Positions 10,916-24,681 of a DNA stretch of 64,000 bases are shown here, piece after piece. The stretch comes from Ascaphus truei (Eukaryota; Chordata; Amphibia; Anura; Ascaphidae). The notes below the pieces were generated by a model. That model was not told the DNA's origin. It was given only the letters and a program-made list of their open reading frames with translations, and did no database searches. The translations under genes were made by a program, and so were the position numbers. Numbering within the stretch: position 1 is the stretch's first letter; the number at the start of each line of letters is the position of its first letter. The DNA lies in NCBI GenBank assembly GCA_036426205.1, contig WSYH01000267.1:62001-126000 (forward strand). Direction: 5' to 3'.

Positions 10916-12399
10916 TATGTAGGGTTGAACTGTTGTAATCCCAGGGGTCAGTTAACTGCAACTCTGTGTATTCCCTTTGCCCTCATGGGCCTGCAAGCTG
11001 TCTGTGCAATTAAAGTGGATTGCCCTTGTATGGGTGGCCCCGTTATGAGAAAGTAGCTGCCAGGTGAGGCTCATGGCACAAGTGAGGGAAAGGGAGGGGA
11101 TATTTTGTGGCTGTCTGCTCTGCCAGTCAAGGTTATCTTAGATGGTGTCTTAGAGAAGAGAAGGTTTTGAGAACCCCACATGATAGGTGTGCAAAATGGT
11201 GAGTGCAAGCTCTTGTGTCTACTGTTATTTATTTTTATGTGTTCTAAACTTGCAATGATTTTGTTTGGTCCTGTTGATTAAAACCAGTTGGTGAATTACT
11301 GAGAAGAAGGCATTCCAAATGCCCCACCAGATATGGAGTGCCTGAAAGTGAACTGACCTCTGTTTATTTTTTATGTCATATTCCCTTAGCGGAATGTGTG
11401 AATTTCTTGTGTGTCGAGTTTTATGGATATTTGGGGTGGAAATATAACTTATTTTGGTTGCAGAGTTGTGGGGACCAAAGTCCGGTTTAGTCACTTAATT
11501 GTTCCGCAGCAATGCAAGGCATGGTTGCATTACTGCAGTGTGACGTTACCCAGGGCCTCCCTGTGCCCCCAGACTTGGAGTTGAGTGCCCAATTCCCAAG
11601 TCTATTTTCGTATAAGTATAAGTCGCGCCCAAAGTATATTCTCTGTTTCTTCTGTGTTGTGATTTTAAGGTCTTATCCGAGGATAAGCCAGCCATTGTTT
11701 TTCTGCCTTTTTGCACTTGTGATTGATCCCTTAAATATTAAAGGTGTATTTGGCCTGGCTCTATTGTGACAATCAGCTATATATTTTCTCTCATGGGAAG
11801 AAACCATGGTCACCTAGGTACATGTAGATTTAATGTTGTTATGAGTTATGCTCTAAGACAGACGATTTTAATCAGCATCTTGTGTGAAACTAATGCAATT
11901 GGTCTGAGTGTCTCAGTCCATAGGTGCATCCTTCCAATATGAATGTGAAGACTAGGGAACAACAGGCGCTTTTTCATCTAAAGTGGGAGCCGAGGCACCT
12001 TTCAGTTCTATCTCCATTCAGAGTATGTTTCCCTGATCCATGTTACAAGTGCACTCGCACAGCGCTTCAAATAAACCTCAACAAAGGAGGGAAGGCCTAA
12101 AGCACAGCGGTCTCAGTTGGTGTTTTGGTTCCATAAGAAAAACGGCACGAATTCAAAAAAAAAGAATGAGAGAAATTTCATAGGAAGAAAGAATTTCGGA
12201 CCTCAACATATGAATCTTGAAATTTTTAATAACTTTCTTTCCAGTTTTATTATTTGTAATTACATGTTTATTCTATTAGGTTTATATAAGTGGTGTCCAC
12301 AATAAGACGATAGGGTGTAACAGTAATATTTGTGTTATAATGGAATCCTGGTTAACAGCATGGAAAAAATAGGGTAACCCAATTATCGGGCCACTAGCG
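10916..12399. other. Flanking DNA without recognisable gene
   Basis: CpG-poor, ordinary-looking sequence that begins at the TA after the inverted element copy. No open frame with recognisable domains and no repeat boundaries that I can define. Confidence 0.4.
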
Positions 12400-14950
12400 A
12401 GGTCATAGGAGTGTGTTTAGGAAAGAAGGTTTGCGTCGCGGTCATATCGGTGACTGCATGTAGATAACAGCATTATATGGGTATCTTCGCTACTAACAAG
12501 GGGAGGTGGGTACTGGAAAAACCGGTTTTTAGAGATACAAGGGGGACAACCACCAAGGGGCACCCCCAAGTAAATCACGATACCGGATACAATATTCCTC
12601 ACGTGTCTCCCGCTGTGGTTTCGCGTGGAGGTCCTTGAAAGCACGTTTCTGTTTGACGGCTGCAAGTTGATCATGGAGGGTCCATTGAAGCCGGTGCCTT
12701 TTGCGGCATTGCAACCTTGATCCTAGAGGACTCTGTGTGCGGGATTCTGACTTGTCTGGGCGTTGCGTGGCCCAAGAACGGATATGACGTCAAGATTAAA
12801 AAATGGGATTGCCGTTCTGGAGGTCACAGAACCATTTTCGCGCCAGCCTGTATGAATTATAAAAAAGTTTTTAGAACCCGCAATGTACAACAGCATGAAC
12901 AACTCTTAGCGTTTCGGTCCAAGAAACGGTACCTTTTTTACAAAGAGTGCTGTTCACGCAAGATGTAGCCACAGTCCGTTTATGACAGAGACGTTAGATC
13001 AACAGCCAATACAAGGTCGTCTTGGTAGATAAATCTAAGCACTTGGTGAAATCACAAAAAAGTCCTGGCTGTGGACGAACGTTAAGAGTGCTTCATATTT
13101 GCTGTTGTACATGTGGTTTACATAATAAACTTTGTTATAGTCATACAACGTGGCTGAGGGCAAGGTGTTGTGCAACTTCGGGGAAGCAATCTCCAGATTT
13201 TTGTTCTCTTCAGTACTGAACCAATCCTCACATCTTGGTGCAATATATCCCAACGTAGCTTTCTAGCCCTACGATCAAAATGTGACCCGACAATGCGAGT
13301 TTTAAATTTAACCCCCTTGGACAAAAAGAGCAAGAGCTATAAGGATTTTGTAGAACGTAGTATTAAAGAAGATTGGTTATGAAGGGAGATAGAAATAGCA
13401 AGTTTACTCTAGGAAAGCTTTATTGACTCGTGATAGAAGGATAGATAATATATTAGTTCCCTGCGCAATAGATTCCAGGTTATGTTATTTGGGGAAGCGG
13501 GTTCAGTGTTTTGAAGGGACAGATGAGGAGTGGTGGATTTGTTGGGAGCCTCATGTGGCTATAGAGGATTTATTAAGTATCGCTGGGAATCATGAGTCGA
13601 AGCTACTTGTACGTGATTTAATTTGTATCATGTGTGATACTCGTCCTACCTATACTCTCTGTGATATGAACACAAGCAAAAACCATCTTGGTCCAGAATA
13701 ATGGGCGTTGTGGCAACATCCGCGCCCCCCCAAGCACCGATGCTATGTCTCTTTTGGTGATGAACGATGTCATGCAGTACGGACCAAACGGACGCGACGT
13801 AAGAGACGCACTGATAAGACAGGTCAGAATCAACGTGCCTGTGGCCAATTTCATCAGTGTGGGTACCAGAAGGTTATATACCTCGGCACTAATGGGAGAC
13901 ATATTTCTTTTGGATTCTCGGGCTAGATCGACTATGCATATGGTATTGCATAAAAGATCATGATGTCTTTGAAACTATACTGAGTCTCTAAAGGATAGAG
14001 TGTGGGCTGAGAAGATCTTGATATGTATGAATAGTTGGGGAGGTCTATCCGAGTGGCGTCGTCAAACCAAAGGAGGGGGATCACAGTGCAACCATTTTGA
14101 CCTATTGGCAAGTCCATTTGTCTGTTCCATAGTCTGAAGTAACTGTAGTAAGTAGTCGAGTTTTATATTGTTGGTGGCAGTCGGCTCCTAGAAATCTTAA
14201 CCCACACCAACCTCACCACTTTAATTCGCAGATATAGCAACTTTAAACGTGATGTTACATCGTCCATACCTAACCAAGCAAAATACATCTGGGGCGTGAA
14301 ATCACCAACGTAAGATCCAGTTAGCGAGGTGCATTACTAACATGTGCTGACAGGATATTGTCATAGCATTAAAGAATAATCTGCTCTTCCCGATTAACCA
14401 CCAGGGTCCTCATGGGGCAGTCCAGATGGCCCATTGCAAGATCTTATGATGATGCTCCCAGCGTCATGTGCGCGAGCTCAGGGACCCTCTGCTCTACGTT
14501 AAGGTGCCACGAGGCTTTAGTCTGGTTCTAGAGATGAATGACCCATTCCGAAATTGTTCGCAAGGCTGTACCGCGAAGGCTTTGAGTCTTTATGAGACAT
14601 TAAGCACAGCATGGGTCAGGATCTACTATGATACACTTAGCAAGCATGCGCAGTAGGGCCTGGTGGGTCGTGTGTGCGTATTACAAAATTATACACCAGA
14701 AATTTAGGGAAAGGTTCGGGCAAACGTGCACTAGGTTCTTAGTTACCCTAAATTGACGTCCAGTCAAGGCTGCTAGCACCTGTCCTGATAGATGAGCATT
14801 GATGACTATAAGACTCTCGACATTCGTGAAAGGATCCTCAACGCACTTAGGCCAACGATATGCCATAAGAGGCGTGATGTGGGACGGGTCCCTGAGTACG
14901 GGCGCGTCGGGGTCAAGACGTAGTGTCCTTTTGATCGTATAATAAAGATT
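12400..14950. other. CpG-undepleted tract of unknown origin
   Basis: This stretch lacks the CpG loss of its surroundings. I counted 16 CpG in 12721-13020, against 1 in 2101-2400. It has many overlapping open frames of 60-95 codons on both strands with normal-looking amino-acid composition, none of which I recognise. It shows no low complexity and no similarity to the repeats around it. Possibilities are a recently inserted foreign or viral-type segment, the interior of a young TIR-family member, or an assembly intrusion. I cannot decide between them. Confidence 0.4.
13399..13926 (+). other. Possible decayed reading frame, unknown product
   Basis: One plus-strand frame is open from about 13399 to 13926, broken only by a TAA at 13699-13701. 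The first part is rich in Trp and Cys (EEWWICWEPHVAIEDLL). The second has a run of basic residues (KRTRRKRRTDK). I do not recognise the family. A minus-strand frame of similar quality spans about 12529-12793. These may be chance frames in stop-poor DNA. Confidence 0.2.
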
Positions 14951-15240
14951 GTTCATTTATGGGTCAGCATTTTATTCCCGCTGGCTGCAATACTGCACAG
15001 TATATATATATATACTGCATTACAATTCATGAATTTATGCCATCTGGTAGACACGCGAAGCATTGCAGCCTATTAAATCCTAATCATTATCATTTAACAG
15101 ATCAGCCGCCCGTCAGCCAGGCATGAACCCAGGCTGGGAAGGCAAACACAACGGGGCTTGTCAGAGGTGAGGAGCGGCGCATTCCAGGTATCTGCCAGGT
15201 ACATACTGGGTATTTGCTCGAATAAAGTGTGTCGGTGCAG
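14951..15240 (-). mobile_element. Internally deleted TIR-family fragment
   Basis: 14965-15030 is the inverted form of the right subterminal region seen at 30235-30340 (the word TTTTATTCC, then GGCTGGCTGCAATACTGCA). It is joined directly to an inverted left subterminal region ending GAATAAAGTGTGTCGGTGCAG at 15240, followed by TA. It carries no gene. Confidence 0.55.
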
Positions 15241-17170
15241 TACAGTAAATGATACTATGGGCCGGTGGGGGCGAGATGTGTTTGCAGCAGAGAGAGATCC
15301 GCTGCTCTCTCAGCGCAAACAGCGGCACATTAACACTTATTTTCAATACATTTTTATTCCTAGTGTAGATGTGCAGGGGGTCTCGGGAGCTGAACCGCAC
15401 TGGTTTCAGGTCGGGGGACCCCCTGCTTCCCGAGATACAGACCCCTTTATGAGGTGCCGGTATCCCTCTGCGTTTAAAGGGCCCGATCACGTGATCGCGG
15501 CCTGTAAACCAAGCAGAGCAGAGGGATACCAGCACCCCTTAAAGGGGCCTTTATCTCGGGGAGCAGGGGGTCCCCGGACCTAAAACCACAGCGGTTCTGC
15601 TCCGGAGACCCTCTGCACATGAACAGTATAAATAAAACACATATATAAATAAACACTCGTTCTTTACCTTAGCGGCTATGCGCTATGGTAAAGAAGCAGC
15701 ATTTCTGTATTTTTAATAATATTGTACAGTGAGCAGGGGGTTCCCTGAGCCAGAAATCTGAACTCAGGGGGCCCCCTGCTCCTGCTCAATATTTTTAAAA
15801 ATACAGAAATGCTGCTTCATTACCATAGCGGATAGCTGCTAAGGCAATGAAGGGGTTAACCCACCGGCCCGCTTTATGTGGGTAGAGGGGGTGGGTGAAG
15901 TGGGGTATTTGGCCCTTGGTGTGAGTTTAGGACTTGCGGGGGGTTGCGGGTGCACTTAACCCCTTCACGACCGTAGCAGTTAATACCGCTACGGTCATGA
16001 AGGGGTTAAGCCCTCCCGCTACCCCCCGCAAGCCCTAAACAAGCACCGTTGGGGCTAATACCCCCTTCACCCACCCCCGCTACCCACAATAAAAAAAACT
16101 CACACACAGCAGCCGCCAAAAAATAAATAAATAAATCTAAATAAATAAATAAATAAATGACTATAAATAAATACATTTGAAATACATTTTTATTTATAGT
16201 GTAGATGTGCAGGGGGTCTCCGGAGCTGAACCGCATTGGTTTCAGGTCGGGGGACCCCCTGCTCCCCGAGATACAGCCCCCTTTATGAGGTGCCGGTATC
16301 CCTCTGCGTTTAAAGGGCCTGATCACGTGATCGCGGGATGTAAACCAAGCAGAGCAGAGGGATACCGGCACCCCCTAAAGGGGCCTGTATCTCGGGGAGC
16401 AGGGGGTCCCCGGACCTAAAACCACAGCGGTTCTGCTCCGGAGACCCTCTGCACATGTACAGTATAAATAAAACACATATATAAATAAACACTCGTTCTT
16501 TACCTTAGCAGCTATGCGCTATGGTAAAGAAGCAGCATTTCTGTATTTTTAATAATATTGTACAGTGAGCAGGGGGTTCCCTGAGCCAGAAATCTAAACT
16601 CCGGGGGCCCCCTGCTCCTGCTCAATATTATTAAAAATACAGAAATGCTGCTTTCCTGTAAACCAAGCAGAGCAGAGGGATACCGGCACCCCCTAAAGGG
16701 GCCTGTATCTCGGGGAGCAGGGGGTCCCCAGACCTAAAACCACAGCGGTTCAGCTCCGGAGACCCTCTGCACATCTACACTATCAATAAAAATGTATTTT
16801 AAATGTATTTATTTATATTCATTTATTTATTTATTACTACCCCCTCCCCCTAGTGTGTCAGTAAAATCTGCCTGGCCTGTGTTTCTGTGAATGTAGTGTA
16901 CTGTATGTAAATGTGGGGAGGAGTATCCCGTGTAAATAACCACACCCACACCCACACCCACACCCACTACCCAATACCCACGGCCCCTCCGCTGCTTGCT
17001 GCAAAACAGAGACAAAAATTAAAACATCCAAAGTAATGTCCCCTAACCCCTTAATCACCATAGCGGTTATTAACCGCTACAGTCATTAAGGGGTTAACCC
17101 ACCCTCACCCACCACTCGGGATGTTTACATACCCTCCCACACTAACCCCCCCCCCGTGAGGCCTAACCTC
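15241..17170. repeat. Tandem ~837-bp units with nested palindromes (inverted orientation)
   Basis: The word CCTAAAGGGGCCTGTATCTC or its near variant recurs at about 15543, 16379 and 16693. The first spacing is about 836 bp and the third unit is truncated. Each unit is a chain of imperfect palindromes: TGCCGGTATCCCTCTGC against its complement around GATCACGTGATC; TTAACCCCTTCACGACCGTA against its complement; and a CCATAGCGCATAGC block. The same units in the opposite orientation lie at 27862-30000. The numerous 60-140 codon open frames here are repeat translations. Confidence 0.75.
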
Positions 17171-17183
17171 CCAGTCAGTACCC

Positions 17184-18175
17184 ACAAGGGAGGCCTACCC
17201 ACATACCGTTGGGGAAACACCCCACCCCCAGAACCCACAATAAAAACAGTTCAATGACCCACAATAAACAGCATTATATTTATTAAATATATTACCCACC
17301 CCCTGTGCCCCTCCCATAAATACAAGATTTATCCTTTTACATACAGGGTTCATAACGCAGCCCCACGCTAGTCCCCGGTGGGCTGGCAGGGCACCTGGAC
17401 AGACCTACAGTTTACCAGCAGCCCTTTTTACACAGGTTCTGGAGGCCTGCTGGTGGATCCTGCCAGCACCATGGCCCCCAGGTGGTCTCCTTGGGTCACC
17501 GTGGGCCACAATTGGGTCCCCACGGTAGGCCCAAGGATGTCTGGGAGCCCCGGGTCAAACCCACAGGTGTCTGCGGGGCCTCGGGTGGTTCCCTCGGGGG
17601 TCTGGGGAACTCACGGGTGCTCACTACGGGTCCGCGGTGCCCCCACAGAAGTGGGACCACACATCATCATCCCCGCAGACTACGGGTCCGCGGTGCCCCC
17701 ACAGAAGTGGGACCACACATCGTCATCCCCGCATGTGTCACCCATGGAACCACCAGCCTGATACCCTTGGGATACCCGAGAATACCCGCAGGTGGTCTCC
17801 AGAGGTCCCACGCAGAACCACGGAACCAACCCTGAATGTAAAAAAAATAAACCTGGCCTATACATTCAATACATACACCCTCCCCCCCAACACCTACAGT
17901 ACAATAATGTGCAAAATAACTATTATCCAGATATGGATAATAGATTATGTGCCCATTATTAAAAACATTAACTAGCATATTCAAATAAATAAAGTACTAC
18001 TGACCTCATCAATACGAAGTGTCCGTCGCCAGCGCCTTCCTTCTCTTGCCCACACAATACATAGCCAATACCAAGCCAATACATTGCAAGTACATTCAGA
18101 TATCAATTAACCCCTTAAACACCTTATCGGATAATAACCGCAAAGGTAATTAAGGGGTTAAGCCACATTGGCCCG
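17184..18175. repeat. 992-bp segment duplicated 9,687 bp downstream (copy 1)
   Basis: Nearly identical to 26871-27861, with only a few single-base differences. It contains a GC-rich part in which a ~57-bp unit (ACGGGTCCGCGGTGCCCCCA..., at about 17628 and 17685) is doubled. The 127-codon frame at 17378 crosses this repeat and has no recognisable domain. It sits at the centre of the inverted-repeat arrangement, between units of opposite orientation. Confidence 0.8.
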
Positions 18176-20789
18176 TACCCCCACTCTTCACCCATGAATT
18201 TTTACTGTGGCTGTCATCATGCAACTATATAATATACTGTAATATATACAGAGAGACAGAGAGAAAGAGAGAGAGAGAGGAGAGAGATATACTATATATA
18301 GATATACAACTGTTATATACACACCCAGATTAACAATATACAGTACATAATAATGTAGAAGGGTTATCACAAAGTCCTGTCCTACAACCAAACACTTCTC
18401 CTACATACACACTAAATAAATAAATTTCCTTTAATATTCATAACTTATCTCTCAATCTAAAGAGGCCCCTTTAGGGGTGCCGGTATCCCTCTGCTCTGCT
18501 TGGTTTTACATGCCGCGATCACGTGATGGCCCTTTAAACGCAGAGGGATACCGGCACCTCATAAAGGGGGCTGTATCTCAGGAGCAGGGGGTTCCCCCGA
18601 CCTGAAACCAACGCGGTTCATCCTCCGAGACCCCCCTGCACATCTACACTATAATAAAATGTATATTAATCAAAGTATTTATTTATAGTCATTTATTTAT
18701 TTATTTATTTAGATTTATTTATTATTTTTTGGCGCTGCTGTGTGTGAGTTTTTTTTATTGTGGGTATCAGGGGTGGGTGAAGGGTTATTAGCCCCAACGG
18801 TGCTTGTTTAAGGCTTGCGGGGGGTAGCCGGGAGGGCTTAAACCCCTTCATGACCGTAGCGGTAATTAACTGCTACGGTTTTGAAGGGTTAAGTGCACCC
18901 GCAACCCCCCGCAAGTCCTAAACTCCACCAAGGGCCAAATACCCCTTCACCCACCCCGCTACCCACAATAAAGCGGCACGGTGGGTTAACCCCTTCATTG
19001 CCTTAGCGGCTATCCCTATGGTAATGAAGCAGCATTTATGCGTATTTTTAATAATATGAGCAGGAGCAGGGGGCCCCGAGTTTAGATTTCTGGCTCAGGG
19101 AACCCCCTGCTCACTGTACACTATTATTAAAAATACAAAATGCTGCCTCTTTACCATAGCGCATAGCTCTAAGGTAAGAACGGTGTTTTATATATAATGT
19201 GTTTTATTTATATGTACATGTGCAAGGGTCTCCGGAGCAGAACCGCTGTGGTTTTAGGTCCGGGGACCCCCTGCTCCCCGAGATCAGCCCCTTTAGGGGG
19301 TGCCGGTATCCCCTCTCTGCTTGTTTACAGCCGCGATCACGTGATGGCCCTTTAAACGCAGAGGATACCGGCACCTCATAAAGGGTCTGTATCTCGGGAG
19401 CAGGGGTTCCCCTCAGACCTAATACTTGCGTCCAAGCTGTGCTGTCGTACAGTGGTATATGTGATCATATCTGAGCGGGATTATTCTTGGCATTCTTTGT
19501 GGGACCATTGTCTAAGTGAAAAACGTGGGCCAGCTAAGAGAAGCTGTGTATAACCCTTGTCCCGTCTAACAGGTCACTTCCTCACAGCTTTCCGTACGTG
19601 TGACAGGGGCATGGGACCATGTTGGACAATCAGTCTTTAATCTCTGTCTGAGCAGGGAATCTGCAAACAAATTCCAGAGACTGCAGCATGCTACAACAAG
19701 GGAGTGGTTGATATATTAAAGCACATTTTTGTTCAGTCTATTAAGGAAATCACCGTCACTACACTCCCTGTCATTATTTGTGAATGTATTTATACATTTT
19801 GTTTTTACATCGCCTAAAGTATTGTCAAAGTGGGCTCAAACATGTGGAATTAATACCACAAAAAAGAAACCGAACATACTTGTTTCTTTAGAAGTTACTT
19901 GGGAACTATGTACTTTCCCAAGTAAAGATTTTTCAACAATCCAAACGCAGCAGGTCGTGATCAGAGATAAGTCGAATCAGGATGAAATGTCATTGCGGAG
20001 TTTCTAATGCACTGTATTGCCCCAAGCAATACAGCACCGCAGCTGGTTGTACAGTTATATGTTATTAAGATCATATGTTATTGTGGTTTTTTATGTTTTT
20101 TATGACCACCATGAGTTTATTATTGTTGACCATTTTATCCATCCCTAGAATCCTATTTTTTTTAAGCTCAATATTTCAAAATGGGAAAGACACAGTTGCA
20201 AAAACTATAGATCAGAAAGTAAGGGGCACTCGTTTTCAAGGTGAGAAGGATAAATAATTTCTTAACGTTGACATGCATTGGTCACGATTTTAAAGCAGGA
20301 CAGCAATATATTTATAGTGCAAACCATAGTTTTTCAACAGGGGGTTCCTAGGAACGTTTTCTTCCCCCCGGCATTTAGGATTCCCTAAAATTTCAGACCT
20401 TTTGACATTGTACCAAATCAATAAATTACAATGCATCTGCTCTCAGACGCGCTATTAGAGAGGGTGGTGTTCCTTACAATGCATCTGATCTCAGACACGC
20501 TATAGAGAGGGTTGGGTTCCTTACAATCATCTATCTCAGATGTGCTATTAGATAGGGTTAGGGTTCCTCCTACTGTATCATCTGATCACAGACGCGCTAA
20601 TTAGAGAGGGTTTTAAGTTCCTTACAATGCATCTGATCTCAAACACGCTATAGTAGAGAGTTGGGGTTCCTTAAAATCATCTGATCTCAGAGTGCTATTA
20701 GAGTGATTTGGGGTTCCCTTAAAATGCATTTGATCTCAGCGCTCTATTAGAAGGGGTTGGAGTCCTTACAATGTATCTAATCCGACATG

Positions 20790-22994
20790 TGTTGCCATGT
20801 CTGGTTTGGGCTACTACCCTGCCCTGCCTAACATGTAAACCTGGTACAGTGCAGGCGTGTGGCCCAATCCGGTGTTTTCCTCCGCCCGCGTGAGCAGCTC
20901 CTTTGGAGTGACAGGGGGAGGCACAAGTCTCTTGTTGGCCCAATCCTGGGCTCAGACCGTGGACCCGTCACCCAGGGTAGCTTAAGGGGCTGCACTTCCT
21001 AAATTTAGGCAGAGTTTCTCTCCCCTGAAGAGACTGTATCTCACAGAAGAGGTGCCAGGCTCTGTCACCCATCCCCCTCCCTTATTGAGTGGATGAGGAC
21101 TATACCCCTCTTTCATCAGGGGGTCAGGAAAGAACATAGGACCGGCTCTGAGGCCTCAAGCCCCAGATTTTTGATCCAGACCTTGAAGGCTGTGGCCAAT
21201 TCTATGGTCGAAGTTAACTGTTGCTGTGAGAATAAGTTGTTCCAGTTTATAATATACTCCTGCCTCTGATGTTCAATCTATGGGGGGGCGTTACGATTGT
21301 TCTCCTGCAGGGATTGCCTCTGGCCTCCTGGTGCCTGCGGGGGATGGAGGCACTGCACCAGTGAGATACGGACTAAACATCACCCCAAAAGCCTGTCCTG
21401 TCTTCCCCATCCACCGTCGGAAAGCTCAGCACTCCTGTGAACAGCAGGTTAACAGCACTACAGCACAGGGCCCGCCACAGCGGTTGTTCTGCCGGGGTTG
21501 CATGCCGGGCCCCGTGAGTCAGGGTGCCTAGCCGCCCGGCCCCTGCTGCGGTCGGCCCCTCTATAAATTCTCACCACTAGCTCTCTCTCCACACAAAAAA
21601 AATCCCACAACCTGATTGGTGGCCCATGCTGGCATGCCTCCTCCTGATTGACTGGCCCATGTTGGCACACTGCCAGGACTGTTTTTTGGTTGCCCCACCA
21701 GTACTATCCGAGCTTGCAAAGTAAGCCCTGCCTTTTCCTGCATGGAGTCAAGTAAGTAAGTACTGCTCCATGCCTCCCCCTTACCTCCATGCCTCCATTG
21801 ACCCATGCTCTGTTTGCCCCCCTGCTCCATTTGCCCCCCTTGTTCCGTTTGCCCCCCCTTGCTCCTGTTTTGCCCCTGCTCCGCTTTGCCCCCCCTTGCC
21901 CGTTTCCCTCCTCCCCCTTTCTTCGTTTGCTCGCCCCTTGCTCCGTTTGCACCCCCCTGCTCTTTTTGCCTCCCCCTTGGCCCTGTTTGCCCCCCCCCGC
22001 CGTTTGCCCCCCCTTCTCTGTTGGTCCCTGTGTGTTCCGGGCAGTGTGTGAGTATGTGAAGTCAGTGCTGAGTGTCAGAGTCTGTAAGTGTGTGTGAGTG
22101 CCAGTGTGTGTGTCAGGCTGTGAGTGTGTGTCAGCGTGTGTGAGTGTGATGTGTGTGGTGTGGCAGAGATTCTAGTGTCAGATGGTATGTGTCAGAGGGT
22201 GTGAGTGTCAGAGGGTGTGAGTGTCAGAGGTGGTGTGAGTGATGTCAGAGGGTTTGAGTGTCAGAGGTGTGAGGGTCAGAGTCGAGAGAGTGTCATAGAG
22301 TGAATGAATAAACACCAATCCGTCAGTCATAGTCACCCACCCAAGTGTCAGTCAGTCACCAGTCACCCACCCACCCAAGTGTTCATCAGTCAAAGTGTCA
22401 GTCAGTCATCCACCCCAGTGTCAGTTCAGTCACACCCGCCAGTCACCCACCCACCCACCCACCCACAAGTGTGTCATCCCCACCCGATCAGTCAATCACC
22501 CAACCCAGTCACGTCAACTCCCCACCTGTCACATCATCCCACCCCAGAGTCAGTTCAGCACACCCCCCCCACCCCCCCTTTCTCTCTCTGTTGTGTCTCT
22601 CTCTCTCACTCTCCCGTCTCTCTCTCCCCTGTCAATCCTCCTCCGCCGCCGGGCCTAACAAAGTTTTCATCCAACTCCCCCCCCCCCCAATCCCCCCTCT
22701 GCCCCCCCCTGCCCCTCCAAGGCCCATACTGAATTCCCCCCAGGCCTTTGTCACATAGATGTAGCATTGGTTATCTTGTGTCTTTGTTGAAATATTAAAG
22801 TATAACAATAACAAGAAAACAGTTAAGTAAAAGTTGGCGCTACATTTTTTTTTCGTGCTAATATGCGCTATGGATTTAAGGCGGTGAGGGGAGCCTTGCT
22901 CCTTTCCATTTTTCCTGGGCCCCATGATTTCTGTTGGCGCCTGACTTCACACCCTGTACAGCAGATCTCCCAAGGGTGCGGGAACACTGTTACA
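20790..22994. mobile_element. Error-rich copy of the LTR plus nested hAT
   Basis: Starts TGTTGCC and ends TGTTACA between CATG tetramers, within an error-rich copy of the 49-bp array (about 20430-20789). Same structure as 4761-7020, including the hAT and its three minisatellites, but with scattered indels. Probably not a separate locus. Confidence 0.55.
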
Positions 22995-24082
22995 CATGCT
23001 ATTAGAGAGGTTTAGGGCAGGCTGCCAACGGGTGGGACAGCCGAGTACAAGTGTCCCGAGCCCGGTGGCCGCGGGGGGCCTGGCGGCCGGACAAAGCTGT
23101 TGGGACCCGACCCCTGGTGGCCGCCGGGCCCCCGGGCTCTCCCCACTGCGGGCTTCCCTACTCGCCAACTGTCCCACGCCGGCTTTCCTGCAGTGCGCGC
23201 CGCCCTCTGATTCGCGCGGAAAGTAACTGGGCTCAGTTCCCAGCGCTCACATGGCATGAGAGGCCACCGCGCGCTTACGTCAGAGGGGCCCGGTCGTGGA
23301 ACAGAGTGAGGGGAGACCTGCAGCTGGGAGGGCTGGGTCCCGGCGGCCACAATGGGTCAGTCCAAACTGCTTTGTCCAGCCCCGACCCACCCCAGCCACC
23401 GGGCCGTAGACACTGAGACCAAGCCCAGGTGAGGTTTTATATGTATGGTTTTTTTTTTAATTGTATAGTTTTTTTTTATATGATGGGGATGAGGTTATTG
23501 TTTTTTTCAAATATGTATTTTTTTTTTATATGTTTGGGGTTTTTATATGTATTGTTTTTACATTGGTATTTTTTTTTTATATGTATCATTTTAAATATAT
23601 ATACAGTTGTGTGAAAAGACAGTATCACCCTCTTTGAATTCTATGGTTTTACTACAGGATATACGGCTGCGACACACTTTATTCGAGCAATGACCAGTTT
23701 TGTACCTGGCAGATAACTGGATGCGCCGCTGCTCACTCTGACAAGTCCGCATTGCGTTTGCTCCTAGCCACGGTTCATGCCTGGCTGACGGGCGGCTGAT
23801 GATGTTTAAATGTTAATGATCAGGATTTCACTGGCGATGCAATGCTTGTGTGTCCCCAGATGGCATAATTCCGACTTATTGTAAGCGCCAATCAGAATGT
23901 TTTGGCTTGCCAGGTGTTTCGTTTAAAAGATACTGTACAGTACGCACAGTGTGCCTTGTAACTTGGCCTTGGCCCTTGAGACTGAAGGAATGAGTTGCAA
24001 AATGTATCAATTTAGCCTTTACATATTAAATAAAGACAAAGACCAATTTCGCTTACACTATTCTCCAGAGAGCCCGCCCGCC

Positions 24083-24681
24083 ATGAGTGTTCACGTGCAG
24101 CCCGTTTTCCAAAACCTGACAGAAGTTTTCTTATTTTATATGGGCCGCGATTAATGCCACAGAGATAAGTGCAAACAGTTGTTTCAAATTTATCAGTATT
24201 TTATCGAAAACTATGGACTTTTAACAATTTCGCCTACTCCTCATTTGTGGAACGTGCAATAGGAAAAGGTTATGTAGTGACCCCTGTTTTCATCCGTATT
24301 GAGCCCATTTGTTGGAGGGTTTGGTGTGTGTCTCAGGGTTTTTTCCCAATATCTATGATCATGTGAGGCGGCAAAAGGCGAGAGTCGTGTTAACACACTA
24401 GAAACGACAGTCCCTGCCAAGCAATGACCACACCAGCACGTCAGCGGCACCGGCTTCCGATATGGACCCACCGTCAGTGACAACCCTGAGCCGAGCCTGA
24501 TCCGAGGCAGAGTCAGATTTCGCGGCCAGTTTTGATGAAGCTTGCATGTAACTAAGCATTTCCCACCTCACCTGCTGACTCAGTGGGCTAGTCCCGCTGC
24601 AACTATCGACGTGGCTGATGAGAAAGCTGTACAGGCAGTGGACCGGCGCCGGCGCAAGCTGAATGGGAAATAGTATGGTGA
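24083..24681 (+). pseudogene. Error-rich copy of the forkhead gene
   Basis: Aligns from its ATG to the TGA with the intact gene at 8127-8744, but carries many one-base deletions and insertions that break the frame repeatedly (for example within the first 40 codons). The flanking element end (CGGCTGCGACACACTTTA at about 23664) is also present. More likely sequencing error in a duplicated read than a true paralogue. Confidence 0.6.

Noticed and set aside
17378..17761. 127-codon frame, repeated at 27065-27448, that might be a conserved gene
   Set aside because: The second copy is the duplicated 992-bp segment, so conservation is not independent. The frame crosses a doubled ~57-bp unit and has no recognisable domain.
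24083..24681. Second forkhead gene as a real paralogue
   Set aside because: Differences are scattered one-base indels in a tract that is error-rich throughout; sequencing error explains it better.
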